Shown here: positions 44,743 to 56,400 of the stretch, piece after piece | Layout of the letters: every line of letters begins with the position of its first letter | How positions within the stretch are numbered: position 1 is the first letter of the stretch | DNA from: Verpa conica | Taxonomy: Eukaryota; Ascomycota; Pezizomycetes; Pezizales; Morchellaceae | Assembly: GCA_033030425.1 (NCBI GenBank) | Contig: JAUFSD010000008.1 | Location: 558,001-622,000, forward strand | Direction: 5' to 3' | Length of the DNA stretch: 64,000 nt | Program-made: the position numbers and the translations under genes | Notes under the pieces: model-generated | The model's input: only the letters and a program-made list of their open reading frames with translations | Databases searched by the model: none | What the model was told of the DNA's origin: nothing

Positions 44743-46891
44743 CTAAACCTTGAGTCCACCCAACAAAGCCTCTAAATCCCCCTCTTTCTTCCCAGTCTCT
44801 ACAAAATCCTTCTCTGCCTCCCCCAGTTTCGTTACTTTTGTCTCCCTATAAGACTGTGCCACAATCTTCATAACATCCTTCTGCGGTATACCAGGGTTCT
44901 GTGCCTTGATCCTCGCAAAGTTCTCTTTCATAAAAGCCTGATACCCCGTGATTGGCCTCTCTTTTAGTGGTGGATGTGTCTGCAATAGTACCCCAGTCTT
45001 ACACACTCCACATCTGGAACGTGTTGTATCGATAGATTTTGAATGACGCTTATAGATCTGTCCACACTCCATAGTTTGACATGTCCATTTGAATTTAGCA
45101 TCGATCTCGTAACTATGTTTTGTCGTAACGAAAACACCAAGGTGTGCAAATTCGTGGCTACATTTAGCAGCCCAGCGTTTGAACTCGGCGCCATGAGCGG
45201 GTTTCCGAACATAGCTAATCATATAGTTTGCTAGGTGACAGTATTCGTGGCACATTGTGTTATAGAGTTTTTCTATAATCTAAACGTCAACTACAGAGCG
45301 AAGGTATCTAGATTAGGCTTTTCAACAAACCTCGACTATCAACAACTTTCTCAGCCAGCTCAATAGTTGCATAATGTTTTACTCTTTCAATCGACATCGG
45401 ATGCTCTAATGCAGCTTGTGCAGAAACATTTTGAAGCCTCTCAGCCTTCCATTTTGCTGTCCCTGCCGTAGTTCGTAATTTATTGCTCCAAATTATCTTC
45501 ACACCGCCAGTAGCCGCAGCTTTTCTCGACACCTCGCCGTTTCCTATCTTATCATCTATAGTCTTGAAAAATTCCTCTGCAAGCTGCTCCTTTTGACCAT
45601 TAAAAGCCCTTTTCGTCTCTATCTTCTCTTTAGGTCGCTTTGGCTTAGTATGTTTAGTCGGCCGCTTTCCTTCCTCCTCCGAGTCAACTTCTTCCACCTC
45701 GAGTATGCCATCATCTTCTTCGCCTTCAGTAGTTCCTCGGTCCCAAAGACCATCAGTAGCTGCTTTATGAGTTGTATTATCATCAATCCAAGCATTCGTG
45801 ATGCCTTGGTCCCAGAATGCATCACTGCTTTTGCGGTGTTTGGAGGGTGGTAGTTTAGGTGCCTTTTTTGCGGGAGAGCTTAATTTGGGTCCTGCTGGCT
45901 CTTTTGCTGGTATTTCCGGTATTATTACCTTACGAGGTTTTGAAGAACGGGGTGGTGAGCTGCAATATAATTAGATGCTGTTGGTTGATTTTTTTGATTT
46001 TTTCTGAAGCTATCAAGAACTCACTACTTAAGGACGAATACATCATCAACCTCTTCTTCGGAGATAGTTGGCTCTGTCCGAGATTTTGGGGAAGGTTCCT
46101 CCAAATCTGAACCTGCAAGGTCGACAAATCCCCGCCGGAGCTTCCTCAGGACTTCCGGTTTTTTCCTCTTCTCATCCTCATCCTCATCCTCATCCTCATC
46201 ACTACTCGGTAGATACTTCTTCTGAATCAGCCGTCTTCTCCTTGGGATAGGCTCTGTTTTTTGCGTTACATCCTCGTCCTCATCTTCATCACTAATCGGT
46301 AGATACTTCTTCTGAATCAACCGCCTCCTTCTTGAGATAGGCTCTGTTTTTTCCATTATATCCTCGACGGCAGAAACGTAATCTTGAGATTTCAAGAAAC
46401 ATGAAATTAGCTATTTTGGTATATACAAAGAAACTCAACAAAGGGAAAATATGCAAACCCGAATTCTCTGACCCCACTACATTAGAAGAGATGACTTCTG
46501 AATACGCTACATGGCTCCCCTTAACTTTTTTCCCTATTATGACCTCCTTGGAAATCTCTTGAGTTGTGATTTTCTCAATTTGCTTTTTAGCTGTAGTGAC
46601 ATTCCCCGCTTCCAATCCTTTTAGTATTCGAGATGAGGTGTTCCTTGGTGTCTCTGCTGCCTTGTAATTTCCTATAGCCCCCGGTTCCGACTTTGGCTCC
46701 ACTTTCGTCAACTGGGATTTTGGCTTCGGCACAGTTTTTGGCTTAGGAGGAGTAGCTGGATCAAACAGAGATGGTGGGGGAAGTTCTGCTGCTGTTCCAC
46801 CCCCCTTCCTCCCCTCCGCTAGCCTCTGCTCGTGGAGTAATTGAACAGCAGAGAGCTCGTCTATAAAGTCACTATCGCTAGAGTAAGCCAT
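44743..46891 (-). CDS. SprT-domain metalloprotease with C-terminal HMG-box (GCNA/Spartan-like)
   Basis: Four exons: 46891-46459, 46382-about 46025, 45959-45331 and 45272-44743, giving about 649 aa. The start is MAYSSDSDFIDE; a longer reading would begin at a non-ATG codon. The N-terminal half is disordered, Pro/Lys/acidic, with two copies of a unit carrying EPI(S/P)RRRRLIQKKYLP then SDEDEDED. The SprT domain has the zinc protease motif MCHEYCHLANYM (HExxH type, about residues 482-486) and a following Cys4 zinc ribbon (TCQTMECGQIY ... CGVCKTG). An HMG-box-like helix set (RPITGYQAFMKENFARIK) closes the protein. Members of this family cleave DNA-protein crosslinks in the nucleus. The donor of the second intron is ambiguous between 46028 and 46025; both keep frame. 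Confidence 0.88.
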
Positions 46892-48009
46892 CGTAGTGTA
46901 CAAGGAGTAGTTACTACCCGATATTAGGTGTTTTTGGTTCGCAAGCTGGGCTACGAATCTTCTGATACGTGTTACAGGTGTCCATACGATACGATATCAA
47001 CAAGGACTCTACACGTAATCCGTTGCTGCGGCAACAAGACAGCAGGGATAAATTGTTCCTGAACTTGCAAGGGATCATATGAACCTCCCGTGGGTGGTTC
47101 TGGAGCCCCGGAGCCTCCCACGCTACTGGAACAGTCTGCCGAGCCACTCTAATCGAGTGTCTGCTATCACAAATAGATCCCGATTGCACGAAGATCACGA
47201 TAGCTACAAATATTCTACTAGTATAACTAGTACATGCAATTGCTTAGTGCTCCACTTCTTTATCAACACCTCAGTGAAAGCAAGACATGCCACGTCTGGA
47301 CAACATGTGAAACCTACGACAGCAAAGCTTGTAGAATCGATACACAGTATGTGAGTCTGAGCGCTAGCATACGTATCATCCGTGCCTCATGAATTTTCGT
47401 CCAAAACAGAGGCCAGACGAGATGCATCATCCCGTTCCTTGTACGCTGAGAACCCCAAGGTCCGTATATGATAGGTAAGAGAGTTCATTTCGGCCGGAGG
47501 AGCCGCTCCCCGATCTGCTAATATTCCAGAAGAAGAACAGTCGCGCGCTAAGTTGGCCTTAGTTAGACATTCATCCCACTCACATGCGCTCTGGTGGATC
47601 ACGACAACATAGACCCAACAGAGCCCAAGTCATGACCCAGGCAAAAAATGTAAAAGGAATATGCAGCACAAATACCAAGCATAGGTCGCCTACATGTAGC
47701 TACTTATTTTCCCCCCCAGCTTTATACAGTTATAGTTGAATCTTACAAATACCCACTTCGTATTATATTGGTAATAATATTTATAACCTTCCGTTAGGGA
47801 AAGTCATGAAAGAAACGAAATAAGCGATGGAATGAAAGAATGGAAACATATCAAGGCAGTGAGAGGCGGTGCAAGTTCACGCCGCTAAACAACGCGCGGC
47901 CCCCATACAATAAAATTCCGATTCCGTAAGCACCGGATAATTAACAAATCAAACGTTCTTATGCCCAGACCCCTCTCTCCCAGTCAACCGGGTAGGTCAG
48001 AACGCTGAT
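46892..48009. other. Spacer upstream of the SprT gene
   Basis: Contains the SprT gene promoter. A plus-strand frame at 47079-47354 has no recognisable domain but could be an upstream exon of the tentative gene at 48.0 kb. The reading frame of that gene's first exon stays open back to about 47940. TACATGTA occurs at 47691. Confidence 0.4.
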
Positions 48010-48740
48010 ATGTACCGCAGCACTGGCGGCGCAGTATCTTTTTCATTCCGAGAACCACCTGAGAATGATCTCCTTAGCCTCGGATACGCAGCGAAGTGCA
48101 AACACGTAAGGCTGAGGAAACAATCCTCCCTCTTAATAATTGGATACGAGATATTAGAGCGCCTTGAGGCTGTGTACGCTAGTAGTAAGATTAAAGGCAC
48201 AACTGTTGGCGGGGGCAATCTTCATGATATCTCACTAGAATAAGTGCACTTTCCTCTCAGAAGCGTACCTCATCTAAAAGTGCACTTCATTGTACTCGTT
48301 GTCGTCAAGTGTTTCCGGAATATGGTAATGGGGAGAGCGCCATGCCTATCTCACAAGCTCACATTGTGAGCTTATGTGGTTTTATTATTGGTTAAAACTA
48401 AGGATTATCTTTCTTTAGTCCTCAGTTCCTTAAAATTCAACCTATTGCTGCCTCAAGCCTTGTGCACTTGATGGATCTCAGTGGGCGACATGGCGTTCCC
48501 AGTCACCCTGTTCTGGAAACGCTTGACAACTACAAGTATGTACACTAGCTTCTACATAGCACCTAGGCTTCTAGAAATCCACATAGACTTCCAAAGACAT
48601 CCAGTGTCGACATTGTCTCGGAGCATGCAGTATATCTGGTGAATCCAGGAAATCGGCGAGTACCCAGTCAAACGAACAACCTGGATCAAGTCCGGGGACC
48701 CAATGATCCTGGTGCTAGGCACATGGTATACCCATCTTAA
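48010..48740 (+). CDS. Tentative spliced gene, unrecognised product
   Basis: Several protein-like frames join through good splice sites. A first exon opens at ATG 48010 (MYRSTGGAVSFSFREPPEND, then LGYAAKCKHVRLRKQ). A middle exon, about 48261-48365, reads ALHCTRCRQVFPEYGNGESA and ends at donor GTGAGC. An exon at 48426-48535 reads AASSLVHLMDLSGRHGVPSH and ends at donor GTATGT. A last exon, 48587-48740, reads VDIVSEHAVYLVNPGNRRV, then NNLDQVRGPNDPGARHMVYP, then TAA. The last two junctions keep frame exactly and have branch-like CTAAG/CTAGG motifs. The end of exon 1 is unresolved (48105 or 48171 are in-phase GT donors). I do not recognise the family; the CxxC could bind zinc. It may be a real short gene, a decayed one or the tail of a longer gene. 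Confidence 0.33.
48355..48373. repeat. 19-bp near-perfect palindrome
   Basis: AAGCTCACATTGTGAGCTT has 9-bp arms around a single central T. It overlaps the donor site of the tentative gene at 48366. It could form a hairpin in RNA or be a dimer binding site; function unknown. Confidence 0.6.
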
Positions 48741-48998
48741 TACTACTTTAGGGAGGACTTTTATGGAAAATGTCTGTTTTCAGCTACAGGAATGAATTAA
48801 TTAACAAGAAATGAATAGAGCGTAAAGAAACAATAAAAAATCCCAGCCCAAATAAAAACTTTCAACATGACCTTCCGGTCCACATCTGATAAAAATTCCA
48901 CCCCGAATTTTGTACATATCGATATTACAGACATCTATCAAGTATAGTAAAATGACACTATCCTGGATATTGCAGTAATTCACCTTTATTGTGATACA

Positions 48999-50872
48999 TT
49001 AAACAAGAACCAAAGCGACACCTCCAAGCATGGCCATAAAAATTGAGGCACCAATCTTGATAGCACCAAAAGAAACAGATGGGGCAGAAAGAGCACCTGC
49101 AGCATTAGCATCGGATGATGATGATGCTGATTTAGAGGCAGTTGAAGAAGGGAAAGAAGTGACAGTTCCAGTTCCAGCGGTTCCACCAGCCTCAGAGAGA
49201 AGAGTCGAGCAGCTTGTAGCGGTAGCGGCAGTCTGAGTAGTTCCACTTCCACTGAAATCACAGGCGTCGGAGGAACTAGACTTGTTATCTTCATAGTACG
49301 CATTCATAGCCCATGCCAAGCGCTCAAGGGGACTACACATAGAGTATGCCCCATATGAACCAGTAGTACCGTTGGCAATAATGCCAGAGCAGTCGACACC
49401 AGCATCGCCACAAATGTAGCTAAAGAGCTCTGCAGCGTCTGTGTCTTTAACCGAAGAAGCAGCAACACAGGTCAAAGCGGATACCATACAAGTACATAGT
49501 TGCTTGTTGGGGGTAGGGGGTAGGGCGGTGGCAGCAGACCAGTCGGCATCACTTGTAGGGCACGAGCGAGCAGCAGTATTTGTTGGGGTATAAGACGCCA
49601 TTTCGACACCAGTGGGGGTAACCTTTGCAATTTCAGTCTTGAGATTTGTGAAATCAGTCAAAGTCTTGACATCACCGTTGGACTCAATTTCGACAAGACC
49701 TGTAGTTGTGTTAGTACATACGGAGTATACTAGATAAGTTAGGCAGATCCTACCAAAGTCGTTCGTCTCTTGAAAGTACATATACACGATACCACCTGAC
49801 CAAACAGATGACATGTTTTTGCCATAGATGGCTTCAACTTCCGTGAAAGGACGTGGTTGAACCTCCTATGAGCTTGTTAGCACCACAAATATATAACTTT
49901 GAGTGATCTAATAGTTTATATACATTACAGCCATACTCAGCAAAGAATGAAGGAACATTGTAGTCCTCAAACTCCTCTGTGCGAACATCATAACCAGACT
50001 CTGTGTATGAACTCTTACCGCACCAAGAGTAAATGTTGTAACCCCAGAAATCTACGCTGTCACTAGAATCTCCACAATTGAAGTAATCTGCCAATTGGGT
50101 ACGAATACCGGCGTCATCGTTGGTTGCATACCCAACAGGAATTGCACGGTAACCAGAAACACTGATGTACTCTTTCATATCGCGCACGGCCGCCTTGACA
50201 AAAGGAGAAGCATTGGTATTGCTAGCATTATTCGAAACCTCGTTACCAGCAAAAAAGCCAAGAACATTTGTATGGTTCGCTAGAGCATCGATAACCGAGG
50301 TATAACGCGTGTAAAGCGTGTCGTCCCAGACTGGAGAATCACGATTGATGGAGAGACTAGGCTCGCTCAAATCACTCACAACATAGATGCCAGCATCGTT
50401 GAGCAATTGCATGCATTCTGTGTGATCGGCGGTTGTGTCGATGGCGTAAACACGAATAACGTTGGTACCAAGCTCCTGAAGCATGGGAATATCTCTCTTG
50501 CAGCCATCTGCATCCGCCAATGGGTCCACAAAAGTGTCAGTTGAACTAGAGTTTGTGACAGAGGCTTGATAGGCGACACCCTTCATGTAACTAAAGCAGA
50601 ATTAGCAAGACTGATTCTACTGTAATATAAATACTACTTCAGATATAGTGCAAGAGTAACTTACAATTGAGTGCCATTGCTTTTGAAGAAAAATTCTACA
50701 AAGATAATAAAAAAGCAGAACATTAGCTAGTACTCTTGATAGGGCTAACCGAGAGGGCAATAGAGGACTTACTGCTTCCCTTAATGACAATGGGGTCTAA
50801 ATCGGCAGCAGAAACAGCCGAAATCAGAGTACTGGCGGCCACAGCCAATGAAGCGAATGATGGGCTTCTCAT
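48999..50872 (-). CDS. GPI-anchored GH72 beta-1,3-glucanosyltransferase (GAS/GEL type, with X8 domain)
   Basis: Five exons: 50872-50773, 50695-50665 (a 31-nt microexon), 50590-49924, 49865-49754 and 49699-48999, giving 536 aa. A signal peptide ([20 protein letters not shown]) precedes the GH72 domain ([21 protein letters not shown]). The two catalytic Glu lie in [10 protein letters not shown] (residue 161) and SFFAEYGCN (residue 262), the same numbers as the catalytic pair of yeast Gas1. A Cys-rich X8/CBM43 module follows ([26 protein letters not shown]). Then come a Ser/Thr-rich stalk and a hydrophobic C-terminus ([18 protein letters not shown]) typical of GPI addition. The enzyme splits and rejoins beta-1,3-glucan chains at the outer plasma membrane. 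It is head-to-head with FKS1, the chain synthase. Confidence 0.95.
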
Positions 50873-53442
50873 CTTCAACTCTAGATAACAGCAATATTAC
50901 AAATGATCGATAGTTATTACTGCTTATCGCAAGCCAAGAATATCTGAGGGCTGATGCAATAGGTGCTGGGGCTTAAGGCGAGACGGCCAAGAAGGGGTAT
51001 GACAGGCGGCCAAGATCACGAACAGAGAAAAACGGCAGAGTTGCGGGACAGAAAGCAGAAAGACCAAGACACAAAAAAGCCCGAACGCAGGTACACAGCA
51101 GCGGCACAATAAGCGCGAATAAGTAAGCGAGTGATAATGAGTGAGAAAGGTGTAAAAAGTAGTCGTGATTTTGAAAAAAAAAAGGGAAAGACTGTCGAGA
51201 AGATGTAGGAACACACACACACAGGAAAAGAATGTAGAGAAGAAAGATGAGGGAAGAATGACATGACTTGGCGGGAGGCAGCACCCTTTGAATGGCTCTG
51301 GATAAAGATGCCGAACTGTGTACGCGTAAGTCTACCAGTTTCCAAACTTCAAATACTAATTCACGCTAGCCATAGAGAGATTTCGAGTCCATTAGAGTTC
51401 CCAGGACAGTTTAGGGTATGTACAGGAGTAAAGTACATGTAATTGCCTCTTCTGCATAGTGGGCCGGCTCTTCCAGGAGGATCGCTGTCGTTTCCATCGC
51501 CTGTCCTCCTATTGAAACCGCCGGCTCCTTTAGTTACATATATTTAATAAACACGCACAGGCGCATCGGACCTAATGAGTGGGACCCAGAACCGTTTGTG
51601 AGTGAAACATGGACCCATGATACATTCACAGACTTTACATTCTCTTATCTTTGGGTGTTTTTTTGTTTTTTTTTGAAATACACCGACCAATCCGTAAATA
51701 CTGAATCACATAGATTTGGGCCGATAAGTATGTAGGAACAGTTTGTTATAGTTTACTACACTCCGTGTTGCATCTGGATACTCGGGGCCTCCTCCTACTA
51801 GAAGGGCTTACTCGCTTGTACCTACGGGGCCATAATCGTTTTTAGTGAAGCTGTGTTGTTGTCTCTCCCAATCATTCCCTCGCAGGATTTGATGCAGGTC
51901 CATCCATCGCTCTTTCCCGTGCCCAGATGACGTGGGGCATTTTCTTGATTCTTGGTTTATGATATTTATAGAAATAGTCTTACTGGCTGTCTGGACTTTA
52001 CAAGTTACAACGCAGCAAGACTTCCCCACAGTTGCTGTTGTGGCAAAGAAAAATAAACATGTCTACACAGGTTGTTTGTTGCCCCTCAAAACTGCACATC
52101 TTCAGGTCGTTTTTCTCTCCGTACATGATCAGATCAAATCAAAAGTAATCATTGTTTGTTGATATTGCTGCGGTGGACCTTGTTGCCACCAAGATGATGA
52201 TCGTGCGCGGGATCTGGAGGTCTGAGGGAGCGAAGACCTGGCAACCCTGCCACACCATCCGCAATAAATGCCAAATGGCATAGATACCACCAATCCAAGT
52301 CTATTCTTGAAACATGAGAGTATCCCTGCTGATGCGAGATGCTTCCAATCAGTCGGGGGTTTTCCCCTGGAAGTCCATCTTTCGGGAAATGGAAGCGCCG
52401 GGGGCCTGAACAGATCGGGAAGCCCAAGAAGAGGCATTTTGAAACTTGAGCCATATCCTGGAAAACAAGGAGCCCAGAGCCCGCGTATGAGTTTTCTGGG
52501 AGCTGCCGCTGATACTCGAAGCGGGAAGGCTGGTTATCGTGGATAGTCAATGAAGGACATGGGGGGTGCCGCCTGTGACGAGACCCTCCGGGTGGCTTTT
52601 ATCTCTTTCGGCAGGAATCTGTATTGGCCACACACACATGCGTACGGCTCTTCCTTGTCCGTGTTGTGCACATTGATTGATTGCCTACTGTTTCTCCTGC
52701 TGCTTCTCCTTTAATGGATTTCTAGTTTTTTTCTCTTCCCCTTTCCTTCAATTCCAAGCTCTTTATTCCCTTCCTCTTTTCTTCTGCTCCATCCCTCTCC
52801 CTCCCTCACTCTCTTGCACTCCCTCATCTCCCCCTTACCTACGACACTCGCTCTGCCTCATTCTTCCGCTGGTGAAGGATATCTTACATCCTTATTCGAT
52901 CCATTCCGCTCGCTCCAAAGAAAGAGAGTCAATATAATAATAATAGTGCGGTACTGTGTGTTAATCAAGGTGCCAGCCTTCTTCTGACCGGAGCCTCCAG
53001 CCTGTAAGCAGCCCTCTTGTGTGCCCCCTCCATCGAAACTTAATATCTCCCTATGCCCCTCCATCCCTTTATCAGTTCAACCTCCTCCATACTACTCTGA
53101 GTCTCTCATCAACAACTGTTGCTGATCTTCTATCGATTATCTCTTTCAGTTGTCAATTGTCATTCATTTGTGGTCGTTTTTTGGAGCCCCTTTTTGAGAA
53201 CAGTTGGTTGCAATACTAGAGGTAAACAAAGTCAGGAACAACAAACAGACGTCATCAGTGCATTTGCTAATTGAAGTTTTATAATACTAGCTTTCCACAA
53301 ACTTAATTATCACTTCCACATAGCATAGGGTGAGTTAGCATCCTTTAATCTGGAGATTTATTCAAGCACATATAGGATGTGCTATTTTGAAGCTTAATGC
53401 TGACAATTTGAAAGGCTTCTTTTATAGAGGCAAGCTCTCACC
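50873..53442. promoter_or_regulatory. Shared upstream region of GH72 and FKS1 genes
   Basis: 2.57 kb between divergent start codons. Both sides have pyrimidine-rich leaders read toward their own gene: 52690-52870 on the plus strand before FKS1, and about 50920-51270 on the minus strand before the GH72 gene. One TACATGTA lies at 51434. Frames inside are short and domain-free. No specific factor site is claimed. Confidence 0.5.
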
Positions 53443-56400
53443 ATGGCGCGGCCCCAGCAGCCGTATGATGACCAGCAGTATGGTCAACAAACCGACTCAT
53501 ACTACCAGGACGACTACGGGCATGGCCAACAAGAAGGCCAACACTATGACCAGCATCAGCAAGGAGACGGCTACTACGATGAGGGGTAAGCTTTCTTGAA
53601 CAGCTTTCTAGCAGCTATGTTCTAATAAATTTTAGGGAGTACTACAATGCCGGACAGCACGGCGCGTATGGAGCAGACGATGGCTATTATAATGATGGCC
53701 GAGGAGGAGGTATGTTTTCCCCAATGGTTCACAATCTGAAGCTCAGGTACTAATGGAACTAGGTTATGATGATGAATACTATGGTGACCAATACTACGGT
53801 AGCTTTGAGATTCAAACGAATCTTCTAAATGGGTTTACTAACTTTGTGTAGATCAAAATGCTCCTGCTGCTGGCCAGCAGCCCCAATACCCGCAAGGCAA
53901 AGGGAAGCAACGCAGGGGCCATGACTCAGAAGACGACTCAGAAACTTTCAGCGACTTCACTATGCGGTCTGATATGGCTAGAGCTGCGGAAATGGACTAT
54001 TACGGTCGTGGGGATGAGCGTTACGAAGGTGGTCAAGAAGGCCGTCGAGGGTATCGTCCACCATCATCCCAGGTATCTTATGGAGGGAACCGCTCGTCTG
54101 GTGCTTCTACACCCGTGTATGGAATGGATTACAGCAACGCCCCCGCTGCTGCGCGATCAAAAGAGCCATATCCAGCTTGGACTTCCGAGAACCAAATTCC
54201 CCTCTCTAAAGAGGAGATCGAGGAGATTTTCCTAGATCTTGCGAAGAAATTCGGATTTCAGCGAGACAGCATGCGAAATATGTATGATCACTTGATGGTC
54301 CTTCTCGACTCTAGGGCTTCTCGTATGACACCCAATCAAGCACTATTATCCTTGCATGCGGATTACATCGGTGGTGATAATGCCAATTACCGGAAATGGT
54401 ATTTCGCTGCTCAGTTGGATCTTGACGAAGCTGTTGGTTTTGCCAATATGAAACTTGGGAAGACCAACCGTAGGACACGAAAAGCTAGGGTCGCTGCGAA
54501 GAAGTCAAAAGGAGGCGAGGCGACTGAAGAGCAAACTCTAGCTCAGATGGATGGTGACAATAGTTTAGAAGCTGCTGAGTATAGGTGGAAGACCAAGATG
54601 AATAGGATGTCCCAGCATGACCGTGTTCGCCAAATCGCTCTATACCTTCTATGCTGGGGTGAGGCGAATCAGGTCCGATTCATGCCTGAGATGCTTTGCT
54701 TCATTTTCAAGTGCGCAGATGACTACTTACAATCTCCCGAATGTCAAGCTCGAGTGGAGGAGGTTAGGGAAGGTACATATCTCGACGAGATCATCACTCC
54801 TCTTTACCAGTACTGTCGAGACCAAGGGTACGAAATCGTTGACGGAAAGTACGTACGCCGCGAGCTCGATCACAACAGAATCGTCGGATACGATGACTGT
54901 AATCAGTTGTTCTGGTATCCTGAGGGTATCGAGCGAATTATCATGACTGACAAGTCGCGGATTGTCGATGTTCCAACGAACATGAGATATACCAAGCTCA
55001 AGGAAGTCGACTGGAAGAAAGTCTTTTTCAAGACTTACAAAGAGACACGTTCCTGGTGGCACATGGTTACTAACTTCAATCGTATCTGGATTATTCACAT
55101 CTCGGCTTTTTGGTTCTATAGCGCGTTCAACTCCCCTACTCTCTATACTAAGGATTATAAACAACGACTCAACAATCAACCTTTTGCTGCTGCGCGTTGG
55201 TCCGCTGTAGGACTCGGTGGTACCCTTGCTGCACTCCTCATGATTATGGCGACCTTGGCAGAGTGGGCTTTCGTTCCTCGACAATGGGCTGGTGCGCAAC
55301 ACTTGACAAAGCGTCTCTTATTCTTGATTCTAGTCTTAGTTATCAACGTTGCTCCCGCCGTATACGTTTTTATGATCGACAATAACCAGGGCGGCAAAAT
55401 TGCTCATATTCTCGGAATCGTACAGTTCTTCATCGCGATGTTCACATACTTCTTCTTTGCAATCATGCCACTCGGCGCATTGTTTGGGAGCTATCTTACC
55501 GGGAACTCCCGTCAATATGTCGCAAGTCAGACATTTACCGCTTCCTATCCTCGTCTCTACGGAAACGACATGTGGATGTCATATGGGCTCTGGGTTCTCA
55601 TCTTTGCATGCAAACTAGCCGAGTCTTACATCTTCTTGACTTTGTCTTTCCGTGATCCTATTCGTATTCTGTCTGTGATGAGTATCGACAACTGCATTGG
55701 TGAAAGCATTTTCGGAACAGGTGAAGCTGCCAAAATACTCTGCAAAAGGCAGCCCCAGGTCCTGCTCGCACTGATGTACATGACCGATTTGGTCCTTTTC
55801 TTCTTGGACACATACTTGTGGTATATCATTTGGAATGCTGTTTTCTCAGTCGCTCGGTCTTTCTACCTAGGTGTTTCTATCTGGACACCTTGGAGGAATA
55901 TTTTCTCGCGTCTTCCGAAACGTATCTACTCTAAAGTTTTGGCTACTACCGACATGGAGATCAAGTACAAGCCAAAGGTCTTGATTTCGCAGGTTTGGAA
56001 CGCTATTGTCATCTCTATGTACCGTGAGCATTTGTTGGCCATCGACCATGTGCAGAAGCTCTTATATCATCAGGTGCCTAACCTTCTCTCCCACTCCTAA
56101 AGTATATCAACTAATTGTACTAGGTTCCATCAGAGCAAGAGGGCAAGCGTACGCTCCGCGCGCCAACTTTCTTTGTCTCTCAGGAAGATCATTCATTTGA
56201 GACTGAATTTTTCCCCAGCGGAAGTGAGGCTGAGCGTCGTATCTCTTTCTTCTCTCAATCTCTGTCTACACCTATTCCGGAGCCATTGCCCGTTGACAAT
56301 ATGCCAACATTCACTGTGTTGATCCCTCATTACAGCGAGAAAATCTTGTTCTCTCTCCGCGAGATTATTCGCGAAGATGATCCTTTCTCTCGTGTCACCC

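Noticed and set aside
52149..52550. Antisense and sense frames around 52.1-52.5 kb between GH72 and FKS1
   Set aside because: Both strands are open over the same stretch with no family resemblance and no good splice extension; a somewhat higher GC content explains the openness.
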